A DNA stretch of 64,000 nucleotides from Paracoccus liaowanqingii (GTDB lineage Bacteria; Pseudomonadota; Alphaproteobacteria; Rhodobacterales; Rhodobacteraceae), in assembly GCF_004683865.2 (NCBI RefSeq), contig NZ_CP038439.1, forward strand, positions 2,296,001 to 2,360,000, given 5' to 3'. A model generated the notes under the pieces. The model saw only the letters and a program-made list of their open reading frames with translations. It searched no databases and was not told the origin of the DNA. The position numbers and the translations under genes were made by a program. This document shows positions 24,183 through 33,760 of the stretch, one piece after another; position 1 is the first letter of the stretch; the number at the start of each line of letters is the position of its first letter.

Positions 24183-25529
24183 ATGCCGAGCAAGGGTCTG
24201 AGGGGCATCGTGTCCTACGACGCGATGGAAACGATTCGGAACACGAACGAATGGATGGGGGCCACCGCCAAGGCGATGGGGTCCTACCCGATGTTCGCGT
24301 TGATCCCGCATCCGGCCTTCCATCTGCTCAGCGCATGGGGCCGCGTCACGGAACGCAGCTTCTCGCGCATGGTGCTGAAGCCGGACTGGGAACTGCCGCC
24401 GATCATCGGCGATGACGGGCAGGACCACGTGGTCTATGTCGAACCCGTGATGCGCCGTGCCTTCGGCGACCTGATCCATTTCCGCGTCGCCCGCCGCGAA
24501 CCCCTGCCCCGCAAGGTGCTGCTGGTCGCCCCCATGTCGGGCCATTACGCGACGCTGATGCGGTCCACCGTGACCTCGCTGCTCAACGACTGCGAGCTTT
24601 ACGTGACCGACTGGCACAATGCCCGCGACATCCCGGTCAGCGAGGGCAAGTTCGACGTCGAGGATTACACCCAGTACCTGGTCGACTTCATCCGCCATCT
24701 GGGCCCCGATGTGAACGTGATCGCCGTCTGCCAGCCCGCGCCGCTGGCCCTGGCCGCGACCGCCATCCTGGCCGAGGAAGACCCCAAGGCGCAGCCCCGG
24801 ACCCTGACCCTGATCGGGGGCCCGGTCGATCCAGATGCCGCCGCGACCGAGGTCACCGACTTCGGCAACCGCATCACCATGGGCGAGCTGGAGCACCTGG
24901 CCATCCAGTCCGTGGGCTTCAAGTATCGCGGCGCCGGGCGGATGGTCTATCCGGGCCTCGCGCAGCTTTCCAGCTTCATCTCGATGAACATGGAGACGCA
25001 TTCCAAGGCCTTCATGAACCAGATCTTTGCCGAGGCGCGCGGCACCGCGACCGAGGCCGACAAGCACAACAAGTTCTACGACGAATATCTGGCCGTGATG
25101 GACATGACGGCCGAGTTCTACCTGTCGACGGTCGAGCGCATCTTCAAGAACCTGGAAATCGCCAAGAACCGCTTCTCGGTCGAGGGGCGGCCGGTCGATA
25201 TCGGCAAGATCACCGATGTCGCCGTGATGACGGTCGAGGGCGCCAATGATGACATCTCGGCCCCCGGCCAATGCGTCGCGGCACTGGACCTGTGCACCGG
25301 CGTGCCCGCCGAGAAGAAGGTCCAGCACCTGGAACCAGGCGCGGGCCATTACGGCATCTTCGCGGGCAAGTCCTGGCGGCTGAACATCCGCCCCCTGGTC
25401 CTCGATTTCATCGACGACAACGCCGCCCTGCCCGACAGCGTCAAGCCCAAGCGCCGCCGCAAGCCCGGCGGGACCGAGGCCGATTGCGGCCTGAGCGATC
25501 CGCTGGAAAGCGGCAAGATGGCCGTCTGA
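24183..25529 (+). CDS. phaZ: Intracellular polyhydroxyalkanoate depolymerase PhaZ
   Basis: This is a 448-residue intracellular depolymerase that mobilises stored polyhydroxybutyrate. It belongs to the Cys-nucleophile type: IAVCQPAPLAL places C183 in the box that is Ser in ordinary lipases. The flanking LLVAPMSGHYATLMRSTV, YVTDWHNARDIP and the late LEPGAGHYGIFAGKSWR with the likely catalytic His are family hallmarks. I start at ATG 24183, preceded by AAGGTGGG, instead of the GTG at 24162. A near-PhaR site (CCGCAGTGCAG, 24157-24167) overlaps the leader. The gene is divergent from phaC, so the intergenic region probably serves both. Confidence 0.93.
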   Translation: MPSKGLRGIVSYDAMETIRNTNEWMGATAKAMGSYPMFALIPHPAFHLLSAWGRVTERSFSRMVLKPDWELPPIIGDDGQDHVVYVEPVMRRAFGDLIHFRVARREPLPRKVLLVAPMSGHYATLMRSTVTSLLNDCELYVTDWHNARDIPVSEGKFDVEDYTQYLVDFIRHLGPDVNVIAVCQPAPLALAATAILAEEDPKAQPRTLTLIGGPVDPDAAATEVTDFGNRITMGELEHLAIQSVGFKYRGAGRMVYPGLAQLSSFISMNMETHSKAFMNQIFAEARGTATEADKHNKFYDEYLAVMDMTAEFYLSTVERIFKNLEIAKNRFSVEGRPVDIGKITDVAVMTVEGANDDISAPGQCVAALDLCTGVPAEKKVQHLEPGAGHYGIFAGKSWRLNIRPLVLDFIDDNAALPDSVKPKRRRKPGGTEADCGLSDPLESGKMAV

Positions 25530-25617
25530 GGGACGGCGCGACGGGGGCGGAACCCGCCCCCGCACGGCCTCGTTATGGACTTGAACGCCGCCTGACGCGG
25601 CAGGAAAGGACCATGCG

Positions 25618-26091
25618 ATGACCGATCACGCCGACCAGTTCTGGGGCCGCCTCGACGACACCAACAGCGGCATGCTGGGCACGACCGACCATGCGCGCCT
25701 GGTACCGATGTCCCATTATGCCGACCGCGACGCGGGCATCCTGTGGTTCATCACTGCCAAAGGCACCGATCTGGCGCAGACCGCCGCCACCGGCGCCCAA
25801 CCCGCCATCCACGTGGTCAGCGACGGCGGCAAGGGTCTCTATGCCCGCATCCACGGCACGCTGTCGCTGTCCGACGATCGTGCCAAGCTGGACGAGTTGT
25901 GGAACGCCATCGCCTCCAGCTGGTTCGAGGACGGCAAGCAGGACCCCGACGTGCAGCTGCTGCGCATGGACCTGACCGAGGCCGAGGTCTGGGCGACCGG
26001 CGGCAGCCTGTCCTTCATGTTCCAGATCGCCAAGTCCAAGGTCACCGGCGACAAGCCGGACATGGGCAAGCATTACACCCTGACCTTCTGA
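25618..26091 (+). CDS. Pyridoxamine 5'-phosphate oxidase-like general stress protein
   Basis: This is a 157-residue protein of the split-barrel flavin/PNPOx-like fold, general stress protein subgroup. The visible features are an N-terminal helix with FWGRLDDTNSGML, the strand pair ILWFITAKGTDLAQ, GLYARIHGTLSLSDD, the WFEDGKQDPDVQLLRMDLTEAEVW segment, and the C-terminal VTGDKPDMGKHYTLTF. Members bind FMN or related cofactors, but the substrate is seldom known. It is likely a monocistronic unit between phaZ and the convergent hydrolase gene, with 3 bases between the two stops. Confidence 0.85.
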   Translation: MTDHADQFWGRLDDTNSGMLGTTDHARLVPMSHYADRDAGILWFITAKGTDLAQTAATGAQPAIHVVSDGGKGLYARIHGTLSLSDDRAKLDELWNAIASSWFEDGKQDPDVQLLRMDLTEAEVWATGGSLSFMFQIAKSKVTGDKPDMGKHYTLTF

Positions 26092-26094
26092 CGC

Positions 26095-26832
26095 CTAGGC
26101 CGAAAGCCCCTTGATCGTCGCGACGATCAGGTCCAGGCAGTCGGGCGAGGAGAAGCGGTGGTCGGCCCCCTTCACCAGGGTCAGCCGCAGATCCTCGCCC
26201 TCGGCATGGTCCAGAAGATCCAGCGCCCAGGACATCGGCACATCCGCATCCGCCGTGCCCTGCAGCATCCGCACCGGGAACGGCAGGGACAGGGGTCGGT
26301 CGAGGATCAGGTGATCGCGCCCGTCCTCGATCAGGCGGCGCGTCAGCACCAGCGGCGTGCCGTACTCGCTCGGCATCTCGACCCGGCCCTTCGCCGTCAG
26401 CGCCGCGCGCTGGTCAGCCGTGAACCCGGCCCAGAATCCGCGCTCGGTGAAATCGGGGGCGGCGGCGATGGTGACGAGGGCTGCGATGCGATGCGGCAGG
26501 TCGCGCGCCATCAGCAGGCTGATCCAGCCGCCCATGGACGATCCGACCAGCACCTGCGGCCCGTCAGTCAGCGCCTCGATCGCGGCGCGGGCATCCTCGG
26601 CCCAGTCCCCGATGCAGCCCTCCTCGAACATCCCCGCGCTGTCGCCATGCCCCGAATAGTCGAAGCGCAGGAAGGCCCGGCCCGTCTCCTGCGCCCAGTT
26701 GCGCAGATGCACGGCCTTGCTTCCCCCCATGTCGGACCGGAACCCGCCCAGAAAGACCACGCCCGGCCCCTGCCCCGCCAGCCGGTCATAGGCGAGACGC
26801 CGCCCCGAGGCCGTGTCCAGAAATTCGGTCAT
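26095..26832 (-). CDS. Alpha/beta hydrolase
   Basis: This is a 245-residue alpha/beta-hydrolase-fold enzyme. The nucleophile elbow is GSSMGG with S99. The oxyanion region is [16 protein letters not shown] and the conserved [12 protein letters not shown] is intact. The late His lies in [15 protein letters not shown] and the Asp in [13 protein letters not shown]. The layout resembles short thioesterase/esterase members such as the ABHD10 type, but the substrate cannot be told from sequence. I use ATG 26832, preceded by GGGAGA; the frame extends upstream but is Arg/Ala-rich noise. Confidence 0.85.
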   Translation of the reverse strand: MTEFLDTASGRRLAYDRLAGQGPGVVFLGGFRSDMGGSKAVHLRNWAQETGRAFLRFDYSGHGDSAGMFEEGCIGDWAEDARAAIEALTDGPQVLVGSSMGGWISLLMARDLPHRIAALVTIAAAPDFTERGFWAGFTADQRAALTAKGRVEMPSEYGTPLVLTRRLIEDGRDHLILDRPLSLPFPVRMLQGTADADVPMSWALDLLDHAEGEDLRLTLVKGADHRFSSPDCLDLIVATIKGLSA

Positions 26833-26999
26833 GCGCGTGGTCTCCCTGCCTGCAAGCGATCGCGCCCACAGTGCCGCCCCCGCCGCGCCGCGGCAAGCCT
26901 GCGCCGCTTGACAGCGACGGCGGCGGCGGTCATGCCTGCCGCCGACCGACACTTGCAACCGGGCGTTCCGTGGGCGCCAGACCGACGAGGAGGACCTTG

Positions 27000-28946
27000 A
27001 TGTCCCAGATCACCCTGACCTTTCCCGATGGCAATGCGCGCGACTATCCCGCCGGCGTGACGGCGGCCGAGGTCGCGGAAAGCATCGCGCCCAGCCTGGC
27101 CAAGCGCGCCATCTCGGCCAGCATCGACGGCCAGCATATCGACCTGGCCTGGCCCATCGCCGCCAGCGGTCAGATCGCCATCCACTCGATGAAGGACGAG
27201 GCGCAGGCGCTGGAGCTGATCCGCCACGATTTCGCCCATGTCATGGCCCGCGCCGTGCAGGCGATCTGGCCGGATGTGAAGGTCACCATCGGCCCGGTGC
27301 GCGATTACGGCTGGTTCTACGACTTCGACCGCGCCGAACCCTTCACCCCCGACGATCTGGCCGCCATCGAGGCGAAGATGAAGGAGATCATCAACGCCCG
27401 CGAGCCCGTCCGCACCGAGATCTGGGACCGCGCCCGCGCCATCGCCCATTACGAGGCGGCGGGCGAGCCCTTCAAGCTGGAGCTGATCGACCGCATCCCC
27501 GAGGGTCAGGACCTACGCATGTACTGGCATGGCGACTGGCAGGACCTGTGCCGCGGCCCGCACCTGCAGACGACGGGCCAGTTGCCCGCCGACGCCTTTA
27601 AGCTGACCCATATCGCGGGCGCCTATTGGCTGGGCGACGCCTCGCGCCCGATGCTGCAGCGCATCTATGGCGTGGCCTTCCGCAACCGCGACGACCTCAA
27701 GGCCCACATGACCATGCTGGAGGAGGCTGCCAAGCGCGACCACCGCAAGCTCGGCCGCGAGATGGACCTGTTCCACATGCAGGAAGAGGCGCCGGGACAG
27801 GTCTTCTGGCATCCGAACGGCTGGAACATCTATGTCGCGCTGCAGGATTACATGCGCCGCAAGCAGCGCGCCGACGGCTATGTCGAGGTGAACACCCCGC
27901 AGGTCGTGAACCGCAAGCTGTGGGAAGAATCCGGCCACTGGGACAATTACCAAGAGAACATGTTCATCGTCGAAGTGGACGAGGATCACGCCAAGACCAA
28001 GACGGTCAATGCGCTCAAACCCATGAACTGCCCCTGCCATGTGCAGGTCTTCAACCACGGCCTGAAGTCCTATCGCGATCTGCCCCTGCGCATGGCCGAG
28101 TTCGGGTCCTGCAACCGCTACGAGCCCTCGGGCGCGCTGCACGGGATCATGCGCGTGCGCGGCTTCACCCAGGATGACGGGCACATCTTCTGCACCGAGG
28201 ACCAGATCGAGGCGGAATCCAAGAAGTTCATCGACTTCCTGTCGGGCATCTATGCCGATCTGGGCTTCGATCAATGGCGCATCAAGCTGTCCACCCGCCC
28301 CGAGAAGCGCATCGGCACGGACGAGAGCTGGGACCGGGTCGAGGCCGCGCTTGGCAATGCCTGCAAGGCCGCGGGCCACGCCTACGAGCTGTTCCCCGGC
28401 GAGGGCGCCTTCTACGGCCCCAAGCTGGAATTCGTGCTGCGCGACGCGATCGGGCGGGACTGGCAATGCGGCACGCTGCAGGTCGATCCCAACCTGCCCG
28501 AGCGTCTGGACGCCGAATATGTCGGCCCCGACGGTGGCAAGCACCGCCCCATCATGCTGCACCGCGCCGTCCTGGGCAGTTTCGAGCGCTTCATCGGCAT
28601 CCTGATCGAGAACTCGGCGGGCAAGCTGCCCCTGTGGCTGGCGCCGCGCCAGGTCGTGGTGGCCTCGATCGTCTCGGATGCGGACGGCTATGTGGCCGAG
28701 GTCGTGGACGCCCTGCGCGCCGCCGGCCTGCGGGCCGAGGCGGACACCCGCAACGAGAAGATCAACTACAAGGTGCGCGAGCATTCCGTGGGCCGCGTGC
28801 CCGCGATCCTGGCCATCGGCATGAAGGAGGTCGAGGAGCGCACCGTCTCGCTGCGCCGTCTCGATGCGCAGGGCAGCCGCACCCTGACCCTGGCCGAGGC
28901 GGTCGCTCAACTGGCCGTTGAGGCGACGCCGCCCGACCTGCGCTGA
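27000..28946 (+). CDS. thrS: Threonyl-tRNA synthetase
   Basis: This 648-residue class II synthetase charges tRNA-Thr. In order it has the TGS domain (residues 1-65, [16 protein letters not shown]), the editing domain with [12 protein letters not shown], the SAD region with [13 protein letters not shown], the catalytic core with [10 protein letters not shown] (zinc Cys) and [15 protein letters not shown], and the anticodon-binding domain ([14 protein letters not shown]). Length and domain order are normal. The ATG at 27000 follows GAGGAGGA. A strong terminator follows at 28971-29003. Confidence 0.97.
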   Translation: MSQITLTFPDGNARDYPAGVTAAEVAESIAPSLAKRAISASIDGQHIDLAWPIAASGQIAIHSMKDEAQALELIRHDFAHVMARAVQAIWPDVKVTIGPVRDYGWFYDFDRAEPFTPDDLAAIEAKMKEIINAREPVRTEIWDRARAIAHYEAAGEPFKLELIDRIPEGQDLRMYWHGDWQDLCRGPHLQTTGQLPADAFKLTHIAGAYWLGDASRPMLQRIYGVAFRNRDDLKAHMTMLEEAAKRDHRKLGREMDLFHMQEEAPGQVFWHPNGWNIYVALQDYMRRKQRADGYVEVNTPQVVNRKLWEESGHWDNYQENMFIVEVDEDHAKTKTVNALKPMNCPCHVQVFNHGLKSYRDLPLRMAEFGSCNRYEPSGALHGIMRVRGFTQDDGHIFCTEDQIEAESKKFIDFLSGIYADLGFDQWRIKLSTRPEKRIGTDESWDRVEAALGNACKAAGHAYELFPGEGAFYGPKLEFVLRDAIGRDWQCGTLQVDPNLPERLDAEYVGPDGGKHRPIMLHRAVLGSFERFIGILIENSAGKLPLWLAPRQVVVASIVSDADGYVAEVVDALRAAGLRAEADTRNEKINYKVREHSVGRVPAILAIGMKEVEERTVSLRRLDAQGSRTLTLAEAVAQLAVEATPPDLR

Positions 28947-28970
28947 CCCGTCCGCAGCACGCTGCGACAA

Positions 28971-29003
28971 CCGCGCGCGGGCCCTGCCCTGCGCGCGGTT
29001 TTT
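28971..29003 (+). terminator. Rho-independent terminator of thrS
   Basis: The stem CCGCGCGC (28971-28978) pairs with GCGCGCGG (28991-28998) and is followed directly by TTTTT. It is 25 bases after the thrS stop. Confidence 0.85.
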
Positions 29004-29153
29004 CTTGCCTTTTGAGGCGAATCGGGCATCCTCTCGAGACTGTGAGCAAAGACTTTCTACCGCCTCCCTTTTGACGGGCAGCCGGAAGACCGAAAGCGGG
29101 CTGCACGGCCGGACGCAATCCTGCGCCCGGAGGACTTGAAGGAGAGAACGGTT

Positions 29154-29360
29154 ATGGCGACCGGTACGGTGAAGTGGTTCAATTCCACCAAGGGCTATGG
29201 GTTCATCGCACCCGATGACGGCGGCAAGGATGTGTTCGTGCATATCTCGGCCGTCGAACGCGCGGGCCTGACGGGCCTGCAGGACAACCAGAAGATCGGC
29301 TATGAATTGCAGTCAGGCCGCGACGGGCGGGCCTCGGCCAGCGACCTGCGCCCGCTCTGA
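29154..29360 (+). CDS. Cold-shock domain protein
   Basis: This is a 68-residue single cold-shock domain protein that binds single-stranded nucleic acid. The RNP1 motif KGYGFIAP and RNP2 motif VFVHIS are both present, and the length is standard. ATG 29154 follows AAGGAGAG. The preceding 200-base gap after thrS may hold a long 5' leader, as is common for cold-shock mRNAs, though I saw no clear cold-box. A terminator follows at 29383. Confidence 0.95.
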   Translation: MATGTVKWFNSTKGYGFIAPDDGGKDVFVHISAVERAGLTGLQDNQKIGYELQSGRDGRASASDLRPL

Positions 29361-29382
29361 CCCCGGATCGGGACGGCAACGG

Positions 29383-29409
29383 ACGGCCCGTGCAGGCGGG
29401 CCGTTTTTT
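29383..29409 (+). terminator. Rho-independent terminator of the cold-shock gene
   Basis: ACGGCCCG (29383-29390) pairs with CGGGCCGT (29397-29404) around a 6-base loop and runs into TTTTTT. Confidence 0.88.
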
Positions 29410-29495
29410 CATGGCCCCGTCCTTCGATATGGCGGCCTTTCGGTCTGGCGACAGCCGGTCCCCGGTCTAGGGACGCACCCCCCAAGGATATGCTC

Positions 29496-30977
29496 ATGAC
29501 GACAAGGCGCGCGATGAACCTGGCAGAGCATGTGCTGGCGGCAGGGGGGGACCTGCCCGACAAGCTGGCGCTGTCGGTCCTAGGGCCGGACGGGTCCGAA
29601 GACTGGACCCATGCGGCGCTGCGGCGCGCGGTCCTGGGCACGGCGACCGGTCTGCTGCAGGCGGGCCTGCAGCCTGGAGACCGGCTGCTGATGCGGGTCG
29701 GCAACCGCCCAGCCTTTCCCATCGCCTATCTGGGCGCCATCGCGGCGGGCATCGTGCCGGTGCCGACCTCGGCGCAGCTGACCGCGCCCGAGGTGACCAG
29801 GATCGCCGCCCGGCTGGCCCCCGCGCTGATCCTGGCCGGGGCGGGCGTGCCCCTGCCCGATCATCCCGCCCACGTGCTGACCGAGGCCGCGCTGGCCGGC
29901 TTTGCCGACCTGCCGCCCGCCGCCTTCGCGCAGGGCGATCCCGACCGGCTGGCCTACATCGTCTTCACCTCGGGCAGTTCGGGCCAGCCCCGCGCCGTCA
30001 TGCACGCCCATCGCGCGATCCTGGCGCGCGGGATGATGATGGAGGGGTGGTACGGGTTGCACTGCAGCGACCGGCTGCTGCATGCCGGGGCGTTCAACTG
30101 GACCTTCACCCTCGGCACCGGTCTGATGGACCCCTGGACGATCGGCGCCACCGCCATGATCCCGGCCGAGGGCACCCCGATCGAGCGGATCCCGCATCTG
30201 GCCGCGCGCCACGGCGCCACGATCCTGGCAGGCGCGCCGGGCATCTTCCGCCGCCTCCTGCGCGCCGACTGGCCCCCGATCCCGACGCTGCGCCATGCGC
30301 TGGCCGCCGGCGAGCGTCTGGACCCCACGCTGCGCGCCGCCTGGACGGCGAGGACCGGCACCGACATCCACGAGGCGATGGGCGCGTCCGAGATCTCGAC
30401 CTTCCTTTCGAGCAGCCCCGCCCGCCCCGCGCCGCCGGGCACGGCGGGCTTTCCCCAGCCCGGCCGCCACGTCGCGGTCCTGGGCGAGGACGGGCCCCTG
30501 CCCCCGGGACAGCCCGGCGCGCTGGCGGTCCGGCGCGACGATCCGGGGCTGTTCCTGGGCTATCTGGACGACGCGCCCGCCACCGCCGCCTGCCATCGCG
30601 GCGACTGGTTCCTGACCGGTGATCAGGCGCAGGCCGAGGCCGGCGGCGCCATCACCCTGCTGGGCCGCTCCGACGACATCATGAACGCGGGCGGCTTCCG
30701 CGTCGCCCCGCCCGAGATCGAGGAGCTGCTGGCCACCCATCCCGGCGCCGGCGATGTCGCGGTGGCCGAGCTGCCCGTCGGCCCCGGCGCCAGCATCATC
30801 GCCGCCTTCTGGACCGGACCCGCGACCGAGGCGCAGCTGCAGGCTCTGGCCGAGGAGGCGCTGGCCCGCTACAAGCAGCCCCGCGCCTGGATCCGGCTTG
30901 CCGCCCTGCCGCGCACGCCCACCGGCAAGATCAACCGCCGCGCCCTGCGCGAGGCGCATCGCAAGGACCGCTCATGA
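29496..30977 (+). CDS. AMP-dependent acyl-CoA synthetase/ligase
   Basis: This 493-residue adenylate-forming enzyme activates a carboxylic acid, probably a fatty or aromatic acid, to its CoA ester. Motif A3 is YIVFTSGSSGQPRAVMH, the A5 region is EAMGASEISTF, and the hinge GRSDDIMNAGGFRVAPPEIE and C-terminal lysine motif PTGKINRRAL are intact. At under 500 residues it is at the short end of the family. I prefer ATG 29496 to 29490 because AAGGA then lies 7 bases upstream. It overlaps the DsbA-family gene by ATGA, so the two form an operon. The substrate is not predictable. Confidence 0.88.
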   Translation: MTTRRAMNLAEHVLAAGGDLPDKLALSVLGPDGSEDWTHAALRRAVLGTATGLLQAGLQPGDRLLMRVGNRPAFPIAYLGAIAAGIVPVPTSAQLTAPEVTRIAARLAPALILAGAGVPLPDHPAHVLTEAALAGFADLPPAAFAQGDPDRLAYIVFTSGSSGQPRAVMHAHRAILARGMMMEGWYGLHCSDRLLHAGAFNWTFTLGTGLMDPWTIGATAMIPAEGTPIERIPHLAARHGATILAGAPGIFRRLLRADWPPIPTLRHALAAGERLDPTLRAAWTARTGTDIHEAMGASEISTFLSSSPARPAPPGTAGFPQPGRHVAVLGEDGPLPPGQPGALAVRRDDPGLFLGYLDDAPATAACHRGDWFLTGDQAQAEAGGAITLLGRSDDIMNAGGFRVAPPEIEELLATHPGAGDVAVAELPVGPGASIIAAFWTGPATEAQLQALAEEALARYKQPRAWIRLAALPRTPTGKINRRALREAHRKDRS

Positions 30978-31600
30978 CGCGTCTCGACATCTTCGCCGAT
31001 CCCGTCTGCCCCTGGTGCCTGATCGGCCAGGTCGAGCTGGACCGGGCGCTGGCGCGCCGCCCCGACCATCCCTTCGCGATCACCTGGCATCCGTTCCGCC
31101 TGAACCCGCAGATGCCGCCCGAGGGGATGGACCGCGTCGCCTATCTGCGCGCCAAGCTGGGCGACGGGGCCGAGGCGGCGGGCAAGGCCCTGGCCAAGCG
31201 CGCCGCCGATCTGGGACTGGTCCTGGACCCCGCGCCGCGCGAGCCCGACACGACCGACGCGCACCGCTTGATGCACTGGGCGGGCCTCGAGGGCGCGCAG
31301 GCCCCGGTCATGTCGGGCCTGCTGCGCGCCCATTGGCAGGAGGCGCGCGACATCTCGGACCCCGCCACCCTGGCCGCCATCGCGCAGGCGGCGGGCATGG
31401 ACCCCGCCCTGACCGCGCGCCTTCTGGCCAGCGACGCCGACCGCGACGAGATCGCCCGGCGCGAGGCCCATGCCCGCCAGCGCGGTATCGCCTCGGTCCC
31501 GACCTTCATCGTCGCCGACGCCCATGCGCTGACTGGCGCCCAGCCCGCGGAGCTGTGGCAGCAGGTCATCGACGAGATCATGGCAGCCTCCCGGTCGTGA
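30974..31600 (+). CDS. DsbA-family (FrnE-like) thiol oxidoreductase
   Basis: This is a 208-residue thioredoxin-fold protein of the DsbA/HCCA-isomerase branch, FrnE-like. The active site CPWC is at residues 12-15, the cis-Pro loop is GIASVPTFIVAD, and the helical insertion lies between them. There is no signal peptide, so it should be cytoplasmic, unlike classical DsbA. It is translationally coupled to the acyl-CoA synthetase gene. Its partner is unknown. Confidence 0.88.
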   Translation: MTRLDIFADPVCPWCLIGQVELDRALARRPDHPFAITWHPFRLNPQMPPEGMDRVAYLRAKLGDGAEAAGKALAKRAADLGLVLDPAPREPDTTDAHRLMHWAGLEGAQAPVMSGLLRAHWQEARDISDPATLAAIAQAAGMDPALTARLLASDADRDEIARREAHARQRGIASVPTFIVADAHALTGAQPAELWQQVIDEIMAASRS

Positions 31601-31601
31601 T

Positions 31602-31620
31602 ACTTGCACACTGTGCAAGT
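31602..31620. promoter_or_regulatory. Perfect 19-bp palindrome before the MFS gene
   Basis: ACTTGCACACTGTGCAAGT is a 9-bp perfect inverted repeat around one C. It begins immediately after the upstream stop codon and lies about 40 bases before the MFS start. No T run follows, so it is most likely a repressor operator controlling the exporter. Confidence 0.55.
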
Positions 31621-31660
31621 TGAGCCTAACTACCGAAGCTGAACCCCACAGGCGATCCCC

Positions 31661-32878
31661 ATGACCGATATGCCCTATGAGGCCGCGCCGCCGCGTCGCC
31701 TGCCGCTTCCCGAATTCATCGCCATGCTGGCGTTCCTCTTCGCGACGATCGCCTTCTCCATCGACGCGATGCTGCCGGCCCTGCCCGACATCGCCGCCGA
31801 CCTGACCCCGGACAACGTGAACCGGGCGCAGTTGATCCTGACCTCCTTCGTGGCGGGCATGGGGCTGGGCACGCTGTTCGCGGGCCCGATCTCGGACGCG
31901 ATCGGGCGCAAGCGGACCATCACGATCGGCTTCGGCATCTACATCGCCGCCACGATCGCCGCCCTTTACGCCGATTCGCTGGAATTCCTGCTGATCGCCC
32001 GCTTCGTGCAGGGCCTGGGCGCGGCCGGACCGCGCATCGTGGGGCTGGCGCTGGTCCGCGACCTCTACGAGGGGCGCGAGATGGCGCGCATCACCAGCTT
32101 CGTGATGATGATCTTCATCATGATCCCGGCAGTCGCCCCCACGCTTGGCGCGGGCATCATCGCCATCTCCGACTGGCACGGCGTCTTCCTGGCCTTCATC
32201 GCCTTCGCCGTCGTCGGCGCGCTGTGGCTGAACATCCGCCAGGCCGAGACGCTGCCCCGCGAAAAGCGCCGCCCGCTGCGCCTGACGACCCTCTATTCCT
32301 CGGCGCGCGAGGTCCTGTCGGACCGCCAGGTGATGCTGGCCACGCTGATCCTGACGCTCGGCTTCGGGCAGATGTTCGGGCTCCTGTCCTCGGCCCAGCA
32401 GCTCTTCGGCGAGACCTACGGCAAGGGCGAGAACTTCCACCTCTGGTTCGCGGCGATGGCGCTGCTGTCCGGGTCGGGCACGATCCTGAACGCGACCTTC
32501 GTGATCCGCTTCGGCATGCGCCGCATCGCCAAATGGGCCTATGTGATGCAGACCATCGTGTCGGCCGTCGTGCTGGTGGCGCTTCTGATGGACATCCTGC
32601 CCCAGGCCCTGCGCTTTCCGGCCTTCTTCTTCTGGGCGACCAGTGTCTTCTTCATGGCGGGCGTGACCTTCGGTAACCTGAACGCGCTGGCCCTGCAGCG
32701 GATGGGCCATATCGCGGGCATGGCGGCCTCGATCATCGCCGCCATCTCGACCCTGGCCGCCGTCCTGATCGCCGCCCCCGTGGGCCTGCTCTACAACGGC
32801 ACCGCCATCCCCGCGATCACCGCCACGCTCCTCTGCTCGGCCCTCGCCTGGTACCTGATGCGCAATCTCGACGAATGA
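31661..32878 (+). CDS. Bcr/CflA-type MFS drug exporter
   Basis: This is a 405-residue major facilitator of the drug/H+ antiporter-1 type. Twelve hydrophobic segments can be traced. Motif A appears as GPISDAIGRKRTI in the loop between segments 2 and 3, and FIAMLAFLFATIAFSIDAMLPALPDI opens the first segment in the usual Bcr/CflA way. It is preceded by a strong palindrome that may bind a ligand-responsive repressor. A related transporter occurs at 56045. The substrate is unknown. Confidence 0.88.
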   Translation: MTDMPYEAAPPRRLPLPEFIAMLAFLFATIAFSIDAMLPALPDIAADLTPDNVNRAQLILTSFVAGMGLGTLFAGPISDAIGRKRTITIGFGIYIAATIAALYADSLEFLLIARFVQGLGAAGPRIVGLALVRDLYEGREMARITSFVMMIFIMIPAVAPTLGAGIIAISDWHGVFLAFIAFAVVGALWLNIRQAETLPREKRRPLRLTTLYSSAREVLSDRQVMLATLILTLGFGQMFGLLSSAQQLFGETYGKGENFHLWFAAMALLSGSGTILNATFVIRFGMRRIAKWAYVMQTIVSAVVLVALLMDILPQALRFPAFFFWATSVFFMAGVTFGNLNALALQRMGHIAGMAASIIAAISTLAAVLIAAPVGLLYNGTAIPAITATLLCSALAWYLMRNLDE

Positions 32879-32895
32879 TCCAAGAAGACTAACAC

Positions 32896-32920
32896 GGGCG
32901 GGATCCCGAAAGACCCGCCC
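32896..32920. terminator. Hairpin between convergent MFS and frcA genes
   Basis: GGGCGGG (32896-32902) pairs with CCCGCCC (32914-32920). The tail (GCCCTTC) has only a weak T run, so it may be a bidirectional or imperfect terminator. Confidence 0.5.
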
Positions 32921-32925
32921 GCCCT

Positions 32926-32984
32926 TCATCTTGGTGCAAATATCCCGGGGGTGCGGGGGCTGGCCCCCGCCGTCGCGGGACGCA
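32926..32984 (+). repeat. GC-rich intergenic repeat, copy A
   Basis: The element starts TTCATCTTGGTGCAAATATC and ends CCCGCCGTCGCGGGACGCA, with an inner GGGGGCTGGCCCCC hairpin. Highly similar copies lie at 37980-38040 (opposite strand) and 55830-55944. It fills the gap right up to the frcA stop. Confidence 0.85.
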
Positions 32985-32986
32985 TG

Positions 32987-33760
32987 TCAGGCCGCCACGC
33001 CCTCCGGCACCCGCGCCCCGGTCATGTAGGACACCGCATCCGACATCGAATGCTCCTTGGGGTCGATCACGCAGAGCCGCTTTCCAAGCCGGTGGATGTG
33101 GATGCGGTCGGCCACCTCGAAGACATGCGGCATGTTGTGGCTGATCAGCACGATCGGGATGCCGCGCGAGCGCACGTCCTGGATCAGGTCCAGAACCCGG
33201 CGGCTTTCCTTCACGCCAAGCGCGGCGGTCGGCTCGTCCAGGATAATCACGCGGCTGCCGAAGGCGGCGGCGCGGGCGACGGCCACGCCCTGGCGCTGGC
33301 CGCCCGACAGGGTCTCGACCGGCTGGTTGATGTTCTGGATCGTCATCAGCCCCAGCTCGGTCAGCTTGGCGCGGGCGAAATCGTCCATCGCGGTCTTGTC
33401 CAGCATGCCCAGCCACTTGCCCATGAAGCCGGGCTTCCGGATCTCGCGCCCCATGAACATGTTGTCCGAGATCGACAGGGCGGGCGACAGGGCCAGCGTC
33501 TGGTAGACCGTCTCGATCCCCATCTTGCGGGCATCCAGCGTGCTGGAGAAGCTGACGGGCTGGCCGTCCAGCCGGATCTCGCCGGCATCGGGCTTCACCG
33601 CGCCCGAGATGGCCTTGATCAGGCTGGACTTGCCGGCGCCGTTGTCGCCGATGACGGCCAGGATCTCTCCGGGATAGAGGTCGAAATCGGCATGGTCCAT
33701 GGCGGTCACGCGGCCATAGCGCTTGACCAGGTTGCGGGCGGACAGAAGCGGCTCGGTCAT
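32987..33760 (-). CDS. frcA: Fructose-type ABC transporter ATP-binding protein
   Basis: This is a 257-residue ATPase that energises sugar import. It has Walker A GDNGAGKS, the signature LSGGQRQ, Walker B VIILDEPTAALG and the H-loop LISHNMPHV. It is a single-domain ATPase, unlike the fused two-domain RbsA type, which together with the sequence ARNLVKRYGRVTAMDHADFD fits FrcA of the fructose importer described in rhizobia. ATG 33760 overlaps the permease stop by ATGA. It is the last gene of the importer operon. Confidence 0.85.
   Translation of the reverse strand: MTEPLLSARNLVKRYGRVTAMDHADFDLYPGEILAVIGDNGAGKSSLIKAISGAVKPDAGEIRLDGQPVSFSSTLDARKMGIETVYQTLALSPALSISDNMFMGREIRKPGFMGKWLGMLDKTAMDDFARAKLTELGLMTIQNINQPVETLSGGQRQGVAVARAAAFGSRVIILDEPTAALGVKESRRVLDLIQDVRSRGIPIVLISHNMPHVFEVADRIHIHRLGKRLCVIDPKEHSMSDAVSYMTGARVPEGVAA

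Noticed and set aside
27513..29243. Gene antisense to thrS
   Set aside because: No family features and fully inside the shadow of a complete threonyl-tRNA synthetase gene.
30869..32929. A 686-codon open frame antisense to the DsbA and MFS genes
   Set aside because: Its product is Arg/His/Gln/Gly-rich nonsense typical of the antisense frame of GC-rich genes; both + strand genes have intact family motifs.
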